Positions 32,541-41,800 of a DNA stretch of 64,000 nucleotides are shown here, piece after piece. How positions within the stretch are numbered: the stretch's first letter is position 1; every line of letters begins with the position of its first letter. A program made the position numbers and the translations under genes. Origin of the DNA: JACMLD01 sp047602295 (GTDB lineage: Bacteria > Bacteroidota > Bacteroidia > Chitinophagales > Chitinophagaceae). The stretch is from positions 1,178,001-1,242,000 of the forward strand of contig JASGHP010000001.1 of the NCBI GenBank assembly GCA_047602295.1, in the 5' to 3' direction. Below the pieces are notes generated by a model. That model was not told the DNA's origin. It made no database searches and saw nothing but the letters and a program-made list of their open reading frames with translations.

Positions 32541-33620
32541 ATGAAATTAACTTTCACAAAAATAATTCTTGGTGTTGCAGTCACATTAACTGTATTGGGC
32601 TTGTTACGTTATCGTCCTTGGAACAGCAACGGCGCCATTACAGCAAGAGATGTAATACACGAAGGCGTTAATAAACTGGCTACGCGTTCACTTACGGTGG
32701 GTTATTTACCAGTTACCTGCCATCTTACTTGTCCTGTTACAGATTTTGCGTCAAAGACAACACAGACCAATACAAATTTCAACTCCCGCGTATTTACGGA
32801 TTTCCCTACTGTTATTAGTGCTCTTGAGGCCAAGCAGGTGCAGGCAACATTTATGATTGTACCGTTGGCTATGAAACTGAGAGAGCAGGGGGTGCCTGTT
32901 AAAATATGTTACCTCGGTCATCGCGATGGTTCTGAAATTGTTGTGGCAAAGAATGGAAATGTGAGAAGCCTAACTGATTTGAAAGGAAAAAAAGTAGCCA
33001 TACCCAGTTTATACAGCAATCAGAATTTTGTAATTCACAAACTGATGGAAGATTATGGGATGAAGCCGGACGATATCAGTTTTGTGGTATTGCCACCGCC
33101 GGACATGCCTGTTTCATTGGCGTCTGGTGCTATTGACGGATATTTTGTGGGAGAACCTTTTTGCGCAAAGGCCGAATTGGATGGCATAGGCAGGATACTG
33201 TATTATGCCAGGGATGTGTGGCCCAATTTTATTTCCTGTGCATTGGTAGTGCATGAAGATTTAATAAAAGAAAACCCGGATGTAGTAAAAGATTTGGTGC
33301 GGGGAATTGCGCAATCAGGTGCATGGGCAGAAACCCACCGGGCTGAAGCTGCGAAATTAGCAGCGCCATATTACCGACAGAATGAAAAAGTGCTGAATTA
33401 TGTTTTAACAGCAGACCCCAAACGCGTAAGTTATTTGCAGCTAACGCCCACAGATCCGGATCTACAGCAGATCCAAAACCAGGGCTTGAAGATGGGTTTG
33501 CTTACGAAACATATTCCGATGAGTGAACTGATTGACCGCGATTTTGTTCCGGAAACAATTAGGCCAGCACCTATTGCACCCGGCAGTATACCAGACCCTA
33601 ACGCTGTAAAAACACACTAA
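32541..33620 (+). CDS. Substrate-binding protein, NMT1/SsuA-THI5-like
   Basis: 359 residues. The N-terminal hydrophobic stretch (IILGVAVTLTVLGLL) has no lipobox, so it is probably an uncleaved anchor or signal peptide. The fold of periplasmic binding protein type II is visible in SLTVGYLPVTCHLTCPVTDFAS, an early TFMIVPLAMKLREQGVPVKICYLG, the LKGKKVAIPSLYSNQNFVIHKLMEDYGMKPDDISFVVLPP segment, and AIDGYFVGEPFCAKAEL. Two Cys in the first strand region are unusual and might bind ligand or metal. The substrate is unknown; the neighbours do not decide between sulfonate, nitrate-like, thiamine-precursor or other anions. Confidence 0.85.
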   Translation: MKLTFTKIILGVAVTLTVLGLLRYRPWNSNGAITARDVIHEGVNKLATRSLTVGYLPVTCHLTCPVTDFASKTTQTNTNFNSRVFTDFPTVISALEAKQVQATFMIVPLAMKLREQGVPVKICYLGHRDGSEIVVAKNGNVRSLTDLKGKKVAIPSLYSNQNFVIHKLMEDYGMKPDDISFVVLPPPDMPVSLASGAIDGYFVGEPFCAKAELDGIGRILYYARDVWPNFISCALVVHEDLIKENPDVVKDLVRGIAQSGAWAETHRAEAAKLAAPYYRQNEKVLNYVLTADPKRVSYLQLTPTDPDLQQIQNQGLKMGLLTKHIPMSELIDRDFVPETIRPAPIAPGSIPDPNAVKTH

Positions 33621-33735
33621 TTCAAAAAATAGTTTTAAAGTTAAAAGGGTGATGACAAGGATTATTTAATTTCAATAACTTTAGATAGCATATTTCTTTA
33701 GTAAATCAATTCCTCCACAATTAAATCTTACAACG

Positions 33736-34113
33736 ATGGCTGAAATTCAAAATGACGAACTGGTTATTAGCAACCAGGAAGCTATTAAGAGTAACCAGGG
33801 TACTATCAAAGGCAACCAGGATGCCATTAAGAGCAATCAAAAAATTATAAAAGATAATCAGGGCACCATTCTTAAAAATCAGGGGGCCATTAAAACAAAC
33901 CAGACAGCCATACTGGGCAACCAGGGTGCTATTAAAACCAATCAAAAAGTTATTGTTGATAACCAGAAAATTTTGAAAGGCAACCAGGGTACTATACTTG
34001 CCAACCAAAAGGCAATTATGAATAACCAGAAAACAATCCTGGGTAATCAGAAGACACTGGATAAAATTTTAAAAAACCAGGAAACAATTCTGAAGTTGCT
34101 TAAAAAGAAATAA
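33736..34113 (+). CDS. Heptad-repeat protein (NQxxIxx) forming a continuous coiled coil
   Basis: 125 residues, almost all repeat. Fourteen consecutive heptads beginning NQ start at residues 13, 20, 27 and so on to 104, followed after a three-residue shift by one more NQ at 114 and a basic tail (KLLKKK). Ile/Val/Leu at heptad position 5 and Asn at position 1 give the 3-4 spacing of a left-handed coiled coil with an Asn layer in the core. No signal peptide or membrane segment. I recall similar short repeat proteins in Bacteroidota without known function. It has its own downstream terminator. Confidence 0.85.
   Translation: MAEIQNDELVISNQEAIKSNQGTIKGNQDAIKSNQKIIKDNQGTILKNQGAIKTNQTAILGNQGAIKTNQKVIVDNQKILKGNQGTILANQKAIMNNQKTILGNQKTLDKILKNQETILKLLKKK
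33772..34065 (+). repeat. 14 coding 21-bp repeats
   Basis: The DNA encoding the NQ heptads repeats with a period of 21 bp (294 bp in all). The consensus begins AACCAGG or AATCAGG, but codons vary between units (AAC/AAT, CAG/CAA), so the repeat is kept at the protein level and is not a recent slippage product. Confidence 0.9.
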
Positions 34114-34181
34114 GAGCGGCTACGTTAATAAAAATAAAGATGTGCAATAAAATAAATTTATAGTGTATCCATTCTCCTTAT

Positions 34182-34210
34182 AAAAACCTTCTTATGGAAG
34201 GTTTTTTGTT
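34182..34210 (+). terminator. Rho-independent terminator of the heptad-repeat gene
   Basis: Perfect 10-bp stem AAAAACCTTC (34182-34191) with GAAGGTTTTT (34197-34206), a 5-nt loop, then TTGTTT. Confidence 0.85.
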
Positions 34211-34233
34211 TTCATTTTATTCAATTAGCCACA

Positions 34234-34962
34234 ATGGAGATTTCTGTAACTAAAACAAACCTTGATGCAATTGCTGCGCTGAGAGTGCTTTTTCTGCAGG
34301 AGAATAATTTTCAATTTGTTTACAACAAATGCCATCAGTACGGATGGGCCGATGAATGGGTTTTTACAATAGGTGGTGAACAAATTGGTTATGGCGCTGT
34401 GTGGGGAAAAGACAAAAGAGAAGACAGGGATACAATTTTTGAATTTTACCTGCTGCCAGCATATAGAAAATTTGCGGGCATCATTTTTCAGCAATTTTAT
34501 AAAAGCGCAAATACAGCTTATGTAGAATGCCAAACCAATGATGCGCTGTTAAGCAGCATGCTGTATCAATTCTGCAAAGACATTAATGCCGAAGCTATTT
34601 TGTTTAAAGAACATTTTACTTCCAGCCTGCAAATGCCCGATGTGGTTTTTAAAAAGAACGTTGATGATAAAACAGGTGCGGAAGACGGTTATGCATTGGA
34701 GCATGAAGGGGAGATAGTTGCAACCGGGGGTTTTGTATGGAACTATAACCTGCCATTTATAGATATGTACTATGATGTTGTGGAGCAACACCGTCGCAAA
34801 GGCCTGGGAAGTTTTATAACGCAGGAACTAAAAAAAGAAGCTTACCGCATGCAGCGTGTGCCGGCAGCCCGTTGCAATATTAATAACCATGCATCAAAAG
34901 CAACCTTGTTAAAAGCGGGTATGCAGGTATGCGGTCATATTGTGATTGGGCAAATTAAATAA
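34234..34962 (+). CDS. GNAT-family N-acetyltransferase, apparently two GNAT-like halves
   Basis: 242 residues. The C-terminal half (~150-242) is a good GNAT domain: IDMYYDVVEQHRRKGLGSFITQELKKEAYR contains the acetyl-CoA loop RRKGLGS, followed by CNINNHASKATLLKAGM. The N-terminal half has a degenerate echo (EFYLLPAYRKFAGIIFQQFYKSA..) without the loop, as in two-domain GNATs. The substrate is unknown. It is convergent with the DUF983 gene (12-bp gap). Confidence 0.85.
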   Translation: MEISVTKTNLDAIAALRVLFLQENNFQFVYNKCHQYGWADEWVFTIGGEQIGYGAVWGKDKREDRDTIFEFYLLPAYRKFAGIIFQQFYKSANTAYVECQTNDALLSSMLYQFCKDINAEAILFKEHFTSSLQMPDVVFKKNVDDKTGAEDGYALEHEGEIVATGGFVWNYNLPFIDMYYDVVEQHRRKGLGSFITQELKKEAYRMQRVPAARCNINNHASKATLLKAGMQVCGHIVIGQIK

Positions 34963-34974
34963 GCTGTTTAATAA

Positions 34975-35433
34975 TTACCAGTTGCCCATTTGTTCTGGTA
35001 TTATCCTGTCTGAGTGGTCATCTGGTTTATGATTTTTCCAATCAGGATCATATTTTACAAACCATGAAAGCCATAGTGTTCTTGATAGCCGCATCAATGG
35101 AGGTTGTAATGCAATCAACATAATAGCGTTGCAGATAATCCAGGTAAGGAAACGGTTATCTTCAAACGAAAAACCAATAATTACCCACCACGCAATACAA
35201 GAAGCTACGCAAATAGCAACTGTAAGTGCATAGCTAACATATCCTGTTCCGTAATAAAAGCCAACTTCTATTTCTGTAGGCTGGCCACAAACGGGGCATT
35301 TCTCTGCCATCTTTACAACGGAGGCAAGCTTGTAAGAACTTTTCTCTTTGTAAATAAACCCCTCCCTGCAACGGGGGCATTTATTACTAAGCACAGATAA
35401 TAAATAAGAAGGGCGTTTTGTGGTTTCAGACAT
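34975..35433 (-). CDS. DUF983 membrane protein with zinc-ribbon N-terminus
   Basis: 152 residues. Two CxxC pairs (CPRC about residue 19 and CPVC about 46) form a zinc-ribbon-like module, followed by FYYGTGYVSYALTVAICVASCIAWWVIIGF and a second hydrophobic helix (WIICNAIMLIALQPPLMRLSRTLWLSWF), the DUF983 signature. Function unknown; found widely in Bacteroidota and Proteobacteria. It lies just downstream of murF in the same direction (55-bp gap), so it may be cotranscribed. Confidence 0.85.
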   Translation of the reverse strand: MSETTKRPSYLLSVLSNKCPRCREGFIYKEKSSYKLASVVKMAEKCPVCGQPTEIEVGFYYGTGYVSYALTVAICVASCIAWWVIIGFSFEDNRFLTWIICNAIMLIALQPPLMRLSRTLWLSWFVKYDPDWKNHKPDDHSDRIIPEQMGNW

Positions 35434-35488
35434 TCATTACGGTTTAAGCTGCAAAGGTACTATTCGTCTTTGTAAGGAAAATGTTTTA

Positions 35489-36766
35489 TCAGTCTTCTAA
35501 TACTTTTTCCATTTGCATGCTTCTTGAACCCTTCACCAAAATACTGGCATTGTTAAACTGTTGCTGTTTGAACCATTCTTTTGCAGCAATGGCATTGGGC
35601 ATGCTGGTATAAGAGTGTTGTATTTTCAGAAAATCGCCACCGGCCAGTACTACATTTTTCCATTTATATTTATCAATCAGTGCTATTAACTGGCGATGTT
35701 CTTCCAGGCTTTCTGCACCCAATTCTGCCATCCCGCCAAGCACCAATACTTTATCAGAAGCCGGTAGCTTAGCGAAGTTTTCTATTGCTGCTTTCATGCT
35801 TGAAGGATTGGCATTGTAAGCATCCAGTATAATATTATTGCTTCCTTTTTTTATAAGTTGAGAGCGACTGTTGGATGGCGCATAAGCTTCAATAGCAGTT
35901 TTTATCTGTATAGGTTTTATATTGAAGTATTTGCCAACAGCAGCAGCACATAAAACATTGGGCAAATTATAATCGCCTACCAATTGTGTATGAATTGTTT
36001 CATCAATTCCATTGTTAAATTGAACGTCGAGGAAAGGTTCACTTTTTATCGCAGTTCCTGTTACGTCAGCATCTTTTGTTCCATAAGTAAAGATGATATT
36101 TATGCCTTTGCTCATTTCATGCAGGTAGTCATAATCCCACATTACAATAGCAGTTCCTTTGTGTGCACGCAAATAATCATACAGTTCACCCTTGCCTTTT
36201 TTTACACCTTCTTCTCCGCCAAAACCTTCTAAATGCGCTTTGCCCGCATTGGTAATAATGCCAATGGTAGGCATCGCATATTCACAATAGCCTGCAATTT
36301 CTTTTTGGTGGTTGGCGCCCATTTCTATGACTGCCATTTGCGCATCACTCTTTATTTTTAAAATAGTAAGTGGTACGCCAATATGGTTGTTTAAATTGCC
36401 TTCAGTGGTATAGGTCGTAAACTCTGTTGCTAACACAGCATGCACAAGTTCTTTAGTGGTAGTCTTACCGTTGCTTCCCGTAATGCCAATAAAAGGAATA
36501 GTAAATTGTTGCCGGTGATGTTTGGCTAAATCCTGCAATGCTTTTAAAACATCGGGTACCAGTATTGTTTTTTCACTTGTAGCAAATGCTGTTTCATCTA
36601 CCACTGCATAAGCCGCACCGGCTTCCAATGCTTTTTGCGCAAATGAATTGCCATTAAAGCTTGGTCCTTTCAATGCAAAAAAGATATCGCCTTTGTTTAT
36701 TTTTCGCGTGTCTGTTGTTACAGATGGGTATTGGAGATAAACCTGGTATAATTGCTCGATGGTCAT
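35489..36766 (-). CDS. murF: UDP-N-acetylmuramoyl-tripeptide--D-alanyl-D-alanine ligase
   Basis: 425 residues: the cytoplasmic ATP-dependent ligase that adds D-Ala-D-Ala to the peptidoglycan precursor. Visible: substrate domain DTRKINKGDIFFALKG (~18-33), P-loop GITGSNGKTTTKE (~94-106), MAVIEMGANHQKEI and ITNAGKAHLEGFGG in the central domain, and DAYNANPSSMKAAIENF plus VLGGMAELG in the C-terminal domain. The open frame extends to GTG 36817, but ATG 36766 (MTIEQLYQVY) matches the family N-terminus, so it is chosen. Confidence 0.95.
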   Translation of the reverse strand: MTIEQLYQVYLQYPSVTTDTRKINKGDIFFALKGPSFNGNSFAQKALEAGAAYAVVDETAFATSEKTILVPDVLKALQDLAKHHRQQFTIPFIGITGSNGKTTTKELVHAVLATEFTTYTTEGNLNNHIGVPLTILKIKSDAQMAVIEMGANHQKEIAGYCEYAMPTIGIITNAGKAHLEGFGGEEGVKKGKGELYDYLRAHKGTAIVMWDYDYLHEMSKGINIIFTYGTKDADVTGTAIKSEPFLDVQFNNGIDETIHTQLVGDYNLPNVLCAAAVGKYFNIKPIQIKTAIEAYAPSNSRSQLIKKGSNNIILDAYNANPSSMKAAIENFAKLPASDKVLVLGGMAELGAESLEEHRQLIALIDKYKWKNVVLAGGDFLKIQHSYTSMPNAIAAKEWFKQQQFNNASILVKGSRSMQMEKVLED

Positions 36767-36790
36767 TTTGTAAGTGGATTTGTAAATACG

Positions 36791-36845
36791 GAGCGAATTT
36801 AATACACGAATGGACACAAACGGGCACGAATTGGATGCGAATAGA
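36791..36845. repeat. ACGAAT-type intergenic word repeat
   Basis: The words ACGAAT and GCGAAT recur between murF and the gldJ terminator (ACACGAAT, GCACGAAT, TGCGAAT) with short spacers. I recall similar words in other Bacteroidota intergenic regions. There is no strong stem and no coding potential on the expected strand. Confidence 0.45.
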
Positions 36846-36892
36846 AATCAATGATCTTAAAAGCAAAATAGATATATACATGCCATAAAACA

Positions 36893-36917
36893 AAAGCCGC
36901 TCACTAGGAACGGCTTT
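36893..36917 (-). terminator. Bidirectional-looking terminator after gldJ
   Basis: Stem AAAGCCG (36893-36899) with CGGCTTT (36911-36917) around an 11-nt loop. On the minus strand the stem is followed by TTGTTTTATGG, on the plus strand by GTTTTTATT. The gldJ transcript comes from the right and would end here. Confidence 0.65.
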
Positions 36918-36934
36918 GTTTTTATTCGGTATAA

Positions 36935-36977
36935 TTATTCGCGACTATTAGTGTTGTTATTCGCGTAATGAGTGTTG
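36935..36977. repeat. Short imperfect tandem repeat next to gldJ stop
   Basis: Two ~21-bp copies beginning TTATTCGCG and ending GTGTTG lie head to tail (36935-36956 and 36957-36977), immediately before the gldJ stop codon (36978-36980 on the plus strand). Confidence 0.55.
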
Positions 36978-38534
36978 TTACTTCTTGCGATTGTTCTGTC
37001 TGCGTTGTTTGTAGTTTATACCAGTACCATGGCCATTACCTTCAGGGCTACCTACACGGTCCATAGCGCAACGGAAACCAAGTGTGCTTGCAGATTGGTC
37101 TTGCTCAAGGAAGCGGCGAGTGCCTGGGCTCAGCCAGTATGCACGGTCGTTCCAGCTACCACCCTTAATTACACGAGATTTATCGCCAATTAAAGTAGTA
37201 ATGCCATAACCATAAGCTACACCAGCTACTAATGAGTCACCATCAAGGTAGTTAATAACATCACCTTTCTGATAGTTGCGGCGGCCTTTACTTTCTTCAT
37301 CTGTAATGTAACGGTTCTTGATATGACCAAGGCTATCACGTTCTGCTTTACCGGTTGTCATATCTACAGTCTGGTATTTGTTACCACGATAAGATGCTAC
37401 GTCATCATCATCAACACCAGTCAATGGACGATATACGTCAGCAGTCCATTCGTTTACGTTGCCGCTCATATTATATAAGCCGAAACCGTTGGGGAAGAAA
37501 GATTGTACGGGAGCAGTGTAAACAGCACGGTCGTTCAAACCACCTGCAACACCCATGTTATCACCTGCACCTCTTTTAAAGTTTGCAAGGAAAGTACCCT
37601 GCCAGCTTCCACGACGTGTATCACGCAAGCCATTTACGTTTTGGCTCCAGCTATAAACTTGTTTGTTTGCCAGCAACTCTTCACCTCTTTTGCCTTCTTT
37701 TTTAGAAGGAAGCGGGTTTTGGTTAACCAGGCCTAAAGCTGCATATTCCCATTCTGCTTCTGTTGGCAGACGATAACCTGGTAACAGGATACCATCTTCA
37801 AAAGTAACATTGGTACGAGGTGTGCCGTTGGGATTTTTTAATTCGTTCTTTTTAGACTTTGCATTTTTTCCCGGGGTTGGTTGGTATTCACCCAGCAAAT
37901 ATGCTTTTGTATCAAAGTTTTCCTGGCCAAGGCCGCTAAGGTTTTTCAAAGAGTTCTCATTGATATAACCTCTTTTAACCAGTTCGCCTTCGTTTACACG
38001 GTCTGTTCTCCAGGCGCAGAAATCGTTGGCTTGTTTCCAGGTTACTCCTACTACAGGGTAGTAATTGTAAGATGGGTGGCGCAGGTAGTATTCTACCAGT
38101 GGCTCGTTATAAGCCAGCTCGCTTCTCCATACCAGTGTGTCTGGTAAAACGGCTTCGCGTACAGCTTTGTACTCATCGCCATCAAATACAGTGTTTACCC
38201 AATACATATATTCACGGTAGTGAACGTTGGCCACTTCCGTTTTATCCATGTAAAAAGAGTTTACGGTAATTCGGCGTGGAATATTGTTCCAATCGCCCAT
38301 CACATCTTCCTGGGTAGAGCCCATAGTAAACGTACCGCCCTGGATAAATACCAGGCCGGGTCCGGTTTTCTGTTCTTTCTCCTTTGAAACCTGGTAACCA
38401 CCCATTTTTTTGTCATTGTAGTTCCATCCGGTCACATCGGATTTGCCCCCCTTGTTCTTGCTTTTGCAGGAAGCCACGCTTGCCGCGCAGGATAAGATAA
38501 TAATTAGAGTCTTCCAGTTCATTTTAATAGCCAT
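36978..38534 (-). CDS. gldJ: Gliding/type IX secretion lipoprotein GldJ
   Basis: 518 residues from ATG 38534 (ATG 38522 is an alternative; the frame runs on to 38612 but this would bury the signal). Lipobox SVASC gives the lipidated Cys (residue 23). The body is a formylglycine-generating-enzyme-like fold: GLVFIQGGTFTMGSTQED, NSFYMDKTEVANVHYREYMYWV, PVVGVTWKQANDFCAWRT, GYRLPTEAEWEYAA, GLYNMSGNVNEWTADVYRP, RVIKGGSWNDR and STLGFRCAMD. GldJ and its paralogue GldK are structural lipoproteins of the type IX machinery. Divergent porU-porV identifies this one as GldJ, as the flavobacterial order is gldJ next to porU and porV. Confidence 0.92.
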   Translation of the reverse strand: MAIKMNWKTLIIILSCAASVASCKSKNKGGKSDVTGWNYNDKKMGGYQVSKEKEQKTGPGLVFIQGGTFTMGSTQEDVMGDWNNIPRRITVNSFYMDKTEVANVHYREYMYWVNTVFDGDEYKAVREAVLPDTLVWRSELAYNEPLVEYYLRHPSYNYYPVVGVTWKQANDFCAWRTDRVNEGELVKRGYINENSLKNLSGLGQENFDTKAYLLGEYQPTPGKNAKSKKNELKNPNGTPRTNVTFEDGILLPGYRLPTEAEWEYAALGLVNQNPLPSKKEGKRGEELLANKQVYSWSQNVNGLRDTRRGSWQGTFLANFKRGAGDNMGVAGGLNDRAVYTAPVQSFFPNGFGLYNMSGNVNEWTADVYRPLTGVDDDDVASYRGNKYQTVDMTTGKAERDSLGHIKNRYITDEESKGRRNYQKGDVINYLDGDSLVAGVAYGYGITTLIGDKSRVIKGGSWNDRAYWLSPGTRRFLEQDQSASTLGFRCAMDRVGSPEGNGHGTGINYKQRRQNNRKK

Positions 38535-38870
38535 TTTGAAGCCGGTTTTAGAATGAAATAACGGGATGATTAAACTTATATTGTATTTAGGCACAAAGCT
38601 TTTAATCCACAAATGCGAATATAGGCAGCTTTCACGTACAAGGAACGTATAATTACGTTAAAACCAATCGTGTTTCTGCAAACCTCGTGCTATATAAGGC
38701 GGGAACGGAATATTTTTTTTACACGCTCTTTAACTGGATACAAATTTTACTTGATTGGTTGGGCTATGCGGTTTTTTTCTTTGCTAATCTGATTATCAGA
38801 TAATTAATACAAGACTGAAATAATACTTGCTGGCAAAACGGCGTTCCTGTAAAAGCCAAAGCTTAACTGT
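38535..38870. promoter_or_regulatory. Divergent gldJ-porU intergenic region
   Basis: 336 bp without a gene. A perfect 13-bp palindrome, TCTGATTATCAGA (arms of 6 around one T), is at 38788-38800. A candidate porU promoter has -33-like ATTG (38754-38757), an 18-bp spacer and TTTCTTTG (38776-38783, one mismatch to TAnnTTTG) immediately upstream of the palindrome, so a bound protein could block it. On the other strand AAGCTTTG is a weak -7 candidate for gldJ. No 11-bp repeat array is present. Confidence 0.4.
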
Positions 38871-41800
38871 ATGCGAAACAGGCTTTTTTTTATGGGGATG
38901 CTGATGCTGCTGGCAATAAACCTGTTGCAAGCCCAGCGTACCTATCAAAACAGTTCTGTTTTAGCCAATGGCAATTGGTATAAAATAAGCGTCGGCAGTG
39001 CTGGCATTTATAAAGTAGATATAGGCTTGCTGAATAAATTAGGGATTAACACCAGCAATATTTCCTCCACTTCTATCCGCCTGTTTGGTAATGGTGGTGG
39101 TATGCTGCCCGAAGCCTGCAACGGACTCAAAACCGATGATTTGGTAGAAAATGCAATCCAAATGATTGACGGCGGCGATGGTATTTTTAATGGCAATGAT
39201 TATTTTCTTTTTTATGCTCCCGGTCCGGATATATGGTTAAAAGATTCCGCCAACCAGCGCTTCAGGCACCAGAAAAATCTTTATAGCAATAGCTCCTTTT
39301 ATTATATAACGATTGGTGGAAATGGAGCCCGTCTCCAAGATCAAGTCGCCCCTGGCTCGGCCAATACTACCGTCTCTTCTTTTTCTGAACGCTATTTTCA
39401 TGAGCTGGATACAATTAACCTGCTGAATGGCAGCAAAGACTGGTATGGAGAAGAGTTTTCAACTAGCGTAGGAACTACCCGGTCGTTTAACCTGCCGGTG
39501 ACTAATATTAATATCGGGCAGCCTGCAACATTGGTTTCAAACTGTATAGCCCGTTCTGTAAATGGAAGCAGCCGTTTTTCTGCCAGTATAAATGGGCTGT
39601 CTGCATTGCAACAGGATATTGCGGCAGTTGGTAATAGCAACCTTGATTTATTTGCCAGGAGCAATCAATCTGTTGCTACGTTTAATCCAGCTTCCACTCT
39701 TTCCATGCAATATAGTTTTACCCCGGGTGGCAGTGGTGCACAGGGTTGGCTGGATTGGTTCGAAGTATTTTATCGCAAAAACCTTGTGTTCAATAACAGT
39801 GAGCAATTACCATTCAGGGATTGGAAAAGTGTGGCTGCAGGTAATATTGCCCGATATACTATTCAAAATGCAGCTGCTGCACAGGTTTGGGATATTACAA
39901 ATTCCATTATCCCAATTAGGATGGGCGGTACCGTTAGTGGCAATGATCTTTCTTTTGTAAACGAGGCGTCTTCATTGCATGAGTATATTGCTTTTTCACC
40001 TGCTGCAGCTTTAATGCCGGTAGCTTCAGGAAAAGTTGCCAACCAGGATTTGCACAATAGTCAATCAACAGATCTTATTATTGTTTCTTACCCGCCTTTG
40101 TTGCAACAGGCACAACGGATTGCTGCTTTTCATCAGCAAAAAGACAATTTAAAAACAGTAACAGTTACCACAGACCAGGTATTTAATGAGTTTTCGTCTG
40201 GCACACCAGACCCAACAGCCATCAGGGATTTTGTAAAAATGTATTACGATAAAGCAGGGCAGGATAGCACTAAGCGCCCCAAATATTTGTTGCTGCTGGG
40301 CGATGCCTCATATGATTATAAAGACAGAATAAAAAACAATACCAACTATGTGCCTGCTTATGAAAACACGCAATCCTTAAATCCTTTGTCATCCTATACT
40401 TCTGATGATTTTTTTGGCTTTTTGGATGATAATGAAGATATCAATGCTACAGGCATCACTAACCTTTTAGACATTGGCATTGGCAGAATACCAGCACAAA
40501 CTTCAGCAGACGCAAAAGACTATGCAGATAAGTTATTAGCTTATACAGATACCAGTAGTCTTGGTGCGTGGCGCAATCAACAAACTTTTATTGCAGACGA
40601 CCAGGATAATAACCTTCACCTGAATGATGCAGAAGCTATAACTGCTGCAGCAGCGGCATCCAACCCTTTGTTTGTGCAGCAAAAAATTTACCTGGATGCA
40701 TATACGCAAACCAGTACTACAGCAGGCAGCCGTTACCCCGCAGTAAACCAGGCAATCAATGATAAGGTGCAACAAGGCACACTAATTATGAATTATAACG
40801 GGCATGGAAGTTCATCTCGCCTGGCAGAAGAAGTAATATTGGAAAAAGATATGGTGGATACATGGTCTAATGGCAATCGCCTGCCTTTGTTTATTACCGC
40901 CACCTGCGACTTTGCGCCTTATGATAATCCCGCTGTTAGCTCATTGGGAGAAAATATTTTGCTGCGCGAAAAAACAGGCGGTATTGCTTTAATGACAACT
41001 ACAAGGCTTGTGTTTGCCTACAGCAATCGCATCATGAACACCAATTACCTGAAAGCGGCTTTACAACCAAAGGCAGATGGCAGTTACCCAAGCCTGGGCG
41101 AAGCAGTAAAAATGGCAAAAAATATTACTTATCAAACGCAATCGGATGCTACCAATAACCGCAAGTTTACTTTACTGGGAGACCCGGCGTTGACCCTTGC
41201 CTTTCCAAAATACAGGGTGCAAACAGAAACAATAAATGATAGTTTAATAACTGCCGTTCCTGATACCTTAAAAGCCTTGCAGCAATATAAAGTAGGAGGG
41301 AGTATAAGAGATGGCAGTGGCCAATTGCTTACCAATTTTAATGGAAGTGTTGATATAACTGTAACGGACAAACCAGATACAATAACAACGCTTGCCAATG
41401 ATGCCGATAGCTATCAACAGGCTTTCCAGGTAACGGGAGCTTCTTTATTTAAAGGGAAGGCAAAGGTGGTAAACGGGAAGTTTAGTTTTAGTTTTATAGT
41501 GCCACAAGATATTAATTACCAATTAGGTAGTGGTAGAATTAGTTATTATGCAAACAATGGCCTTCAAGATGCTAATGGCAGTTTTAACGGATTTTTTGTA
41601 GGCGGTTCACAAGGTATAAGCAGCGATAGCAAAGGGCCAACAGTCAATGCGTACCTGAACGATGAAAGTTTTAAAGACGACGCGGTGGTAAACCCGACTC
41701 CTTTGTTATTGTTGAAGCTGACAGACGCTTCAGGCATTAATATTGCAGGTACGGGAATCGGTCATAATATGACGGCGGTAATAGATAGTGATGCGACAAA

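Noticed and set aside
33721..34008. Antisense open frame of 95 codons opposite the heptad gene
   Set aside because: It is the mirror of a repetitive coding sequence with no stop codons in that frame; no start context or signal supports a gene.
33772..34065. Regular 21-bp direct repeats that could be read as a CRISPR-like or minisatellite array
   Set aside because: The repeats are in frame, code for heptads, vary synonymously and have no unique spacers; they belong to the coiled-coil gene.
36767..36817. Upstream GTG extension of murF
   Set aside because: The family N-terminus matches ATG 36766, and the extension falls in the ACGAAT word repeat.
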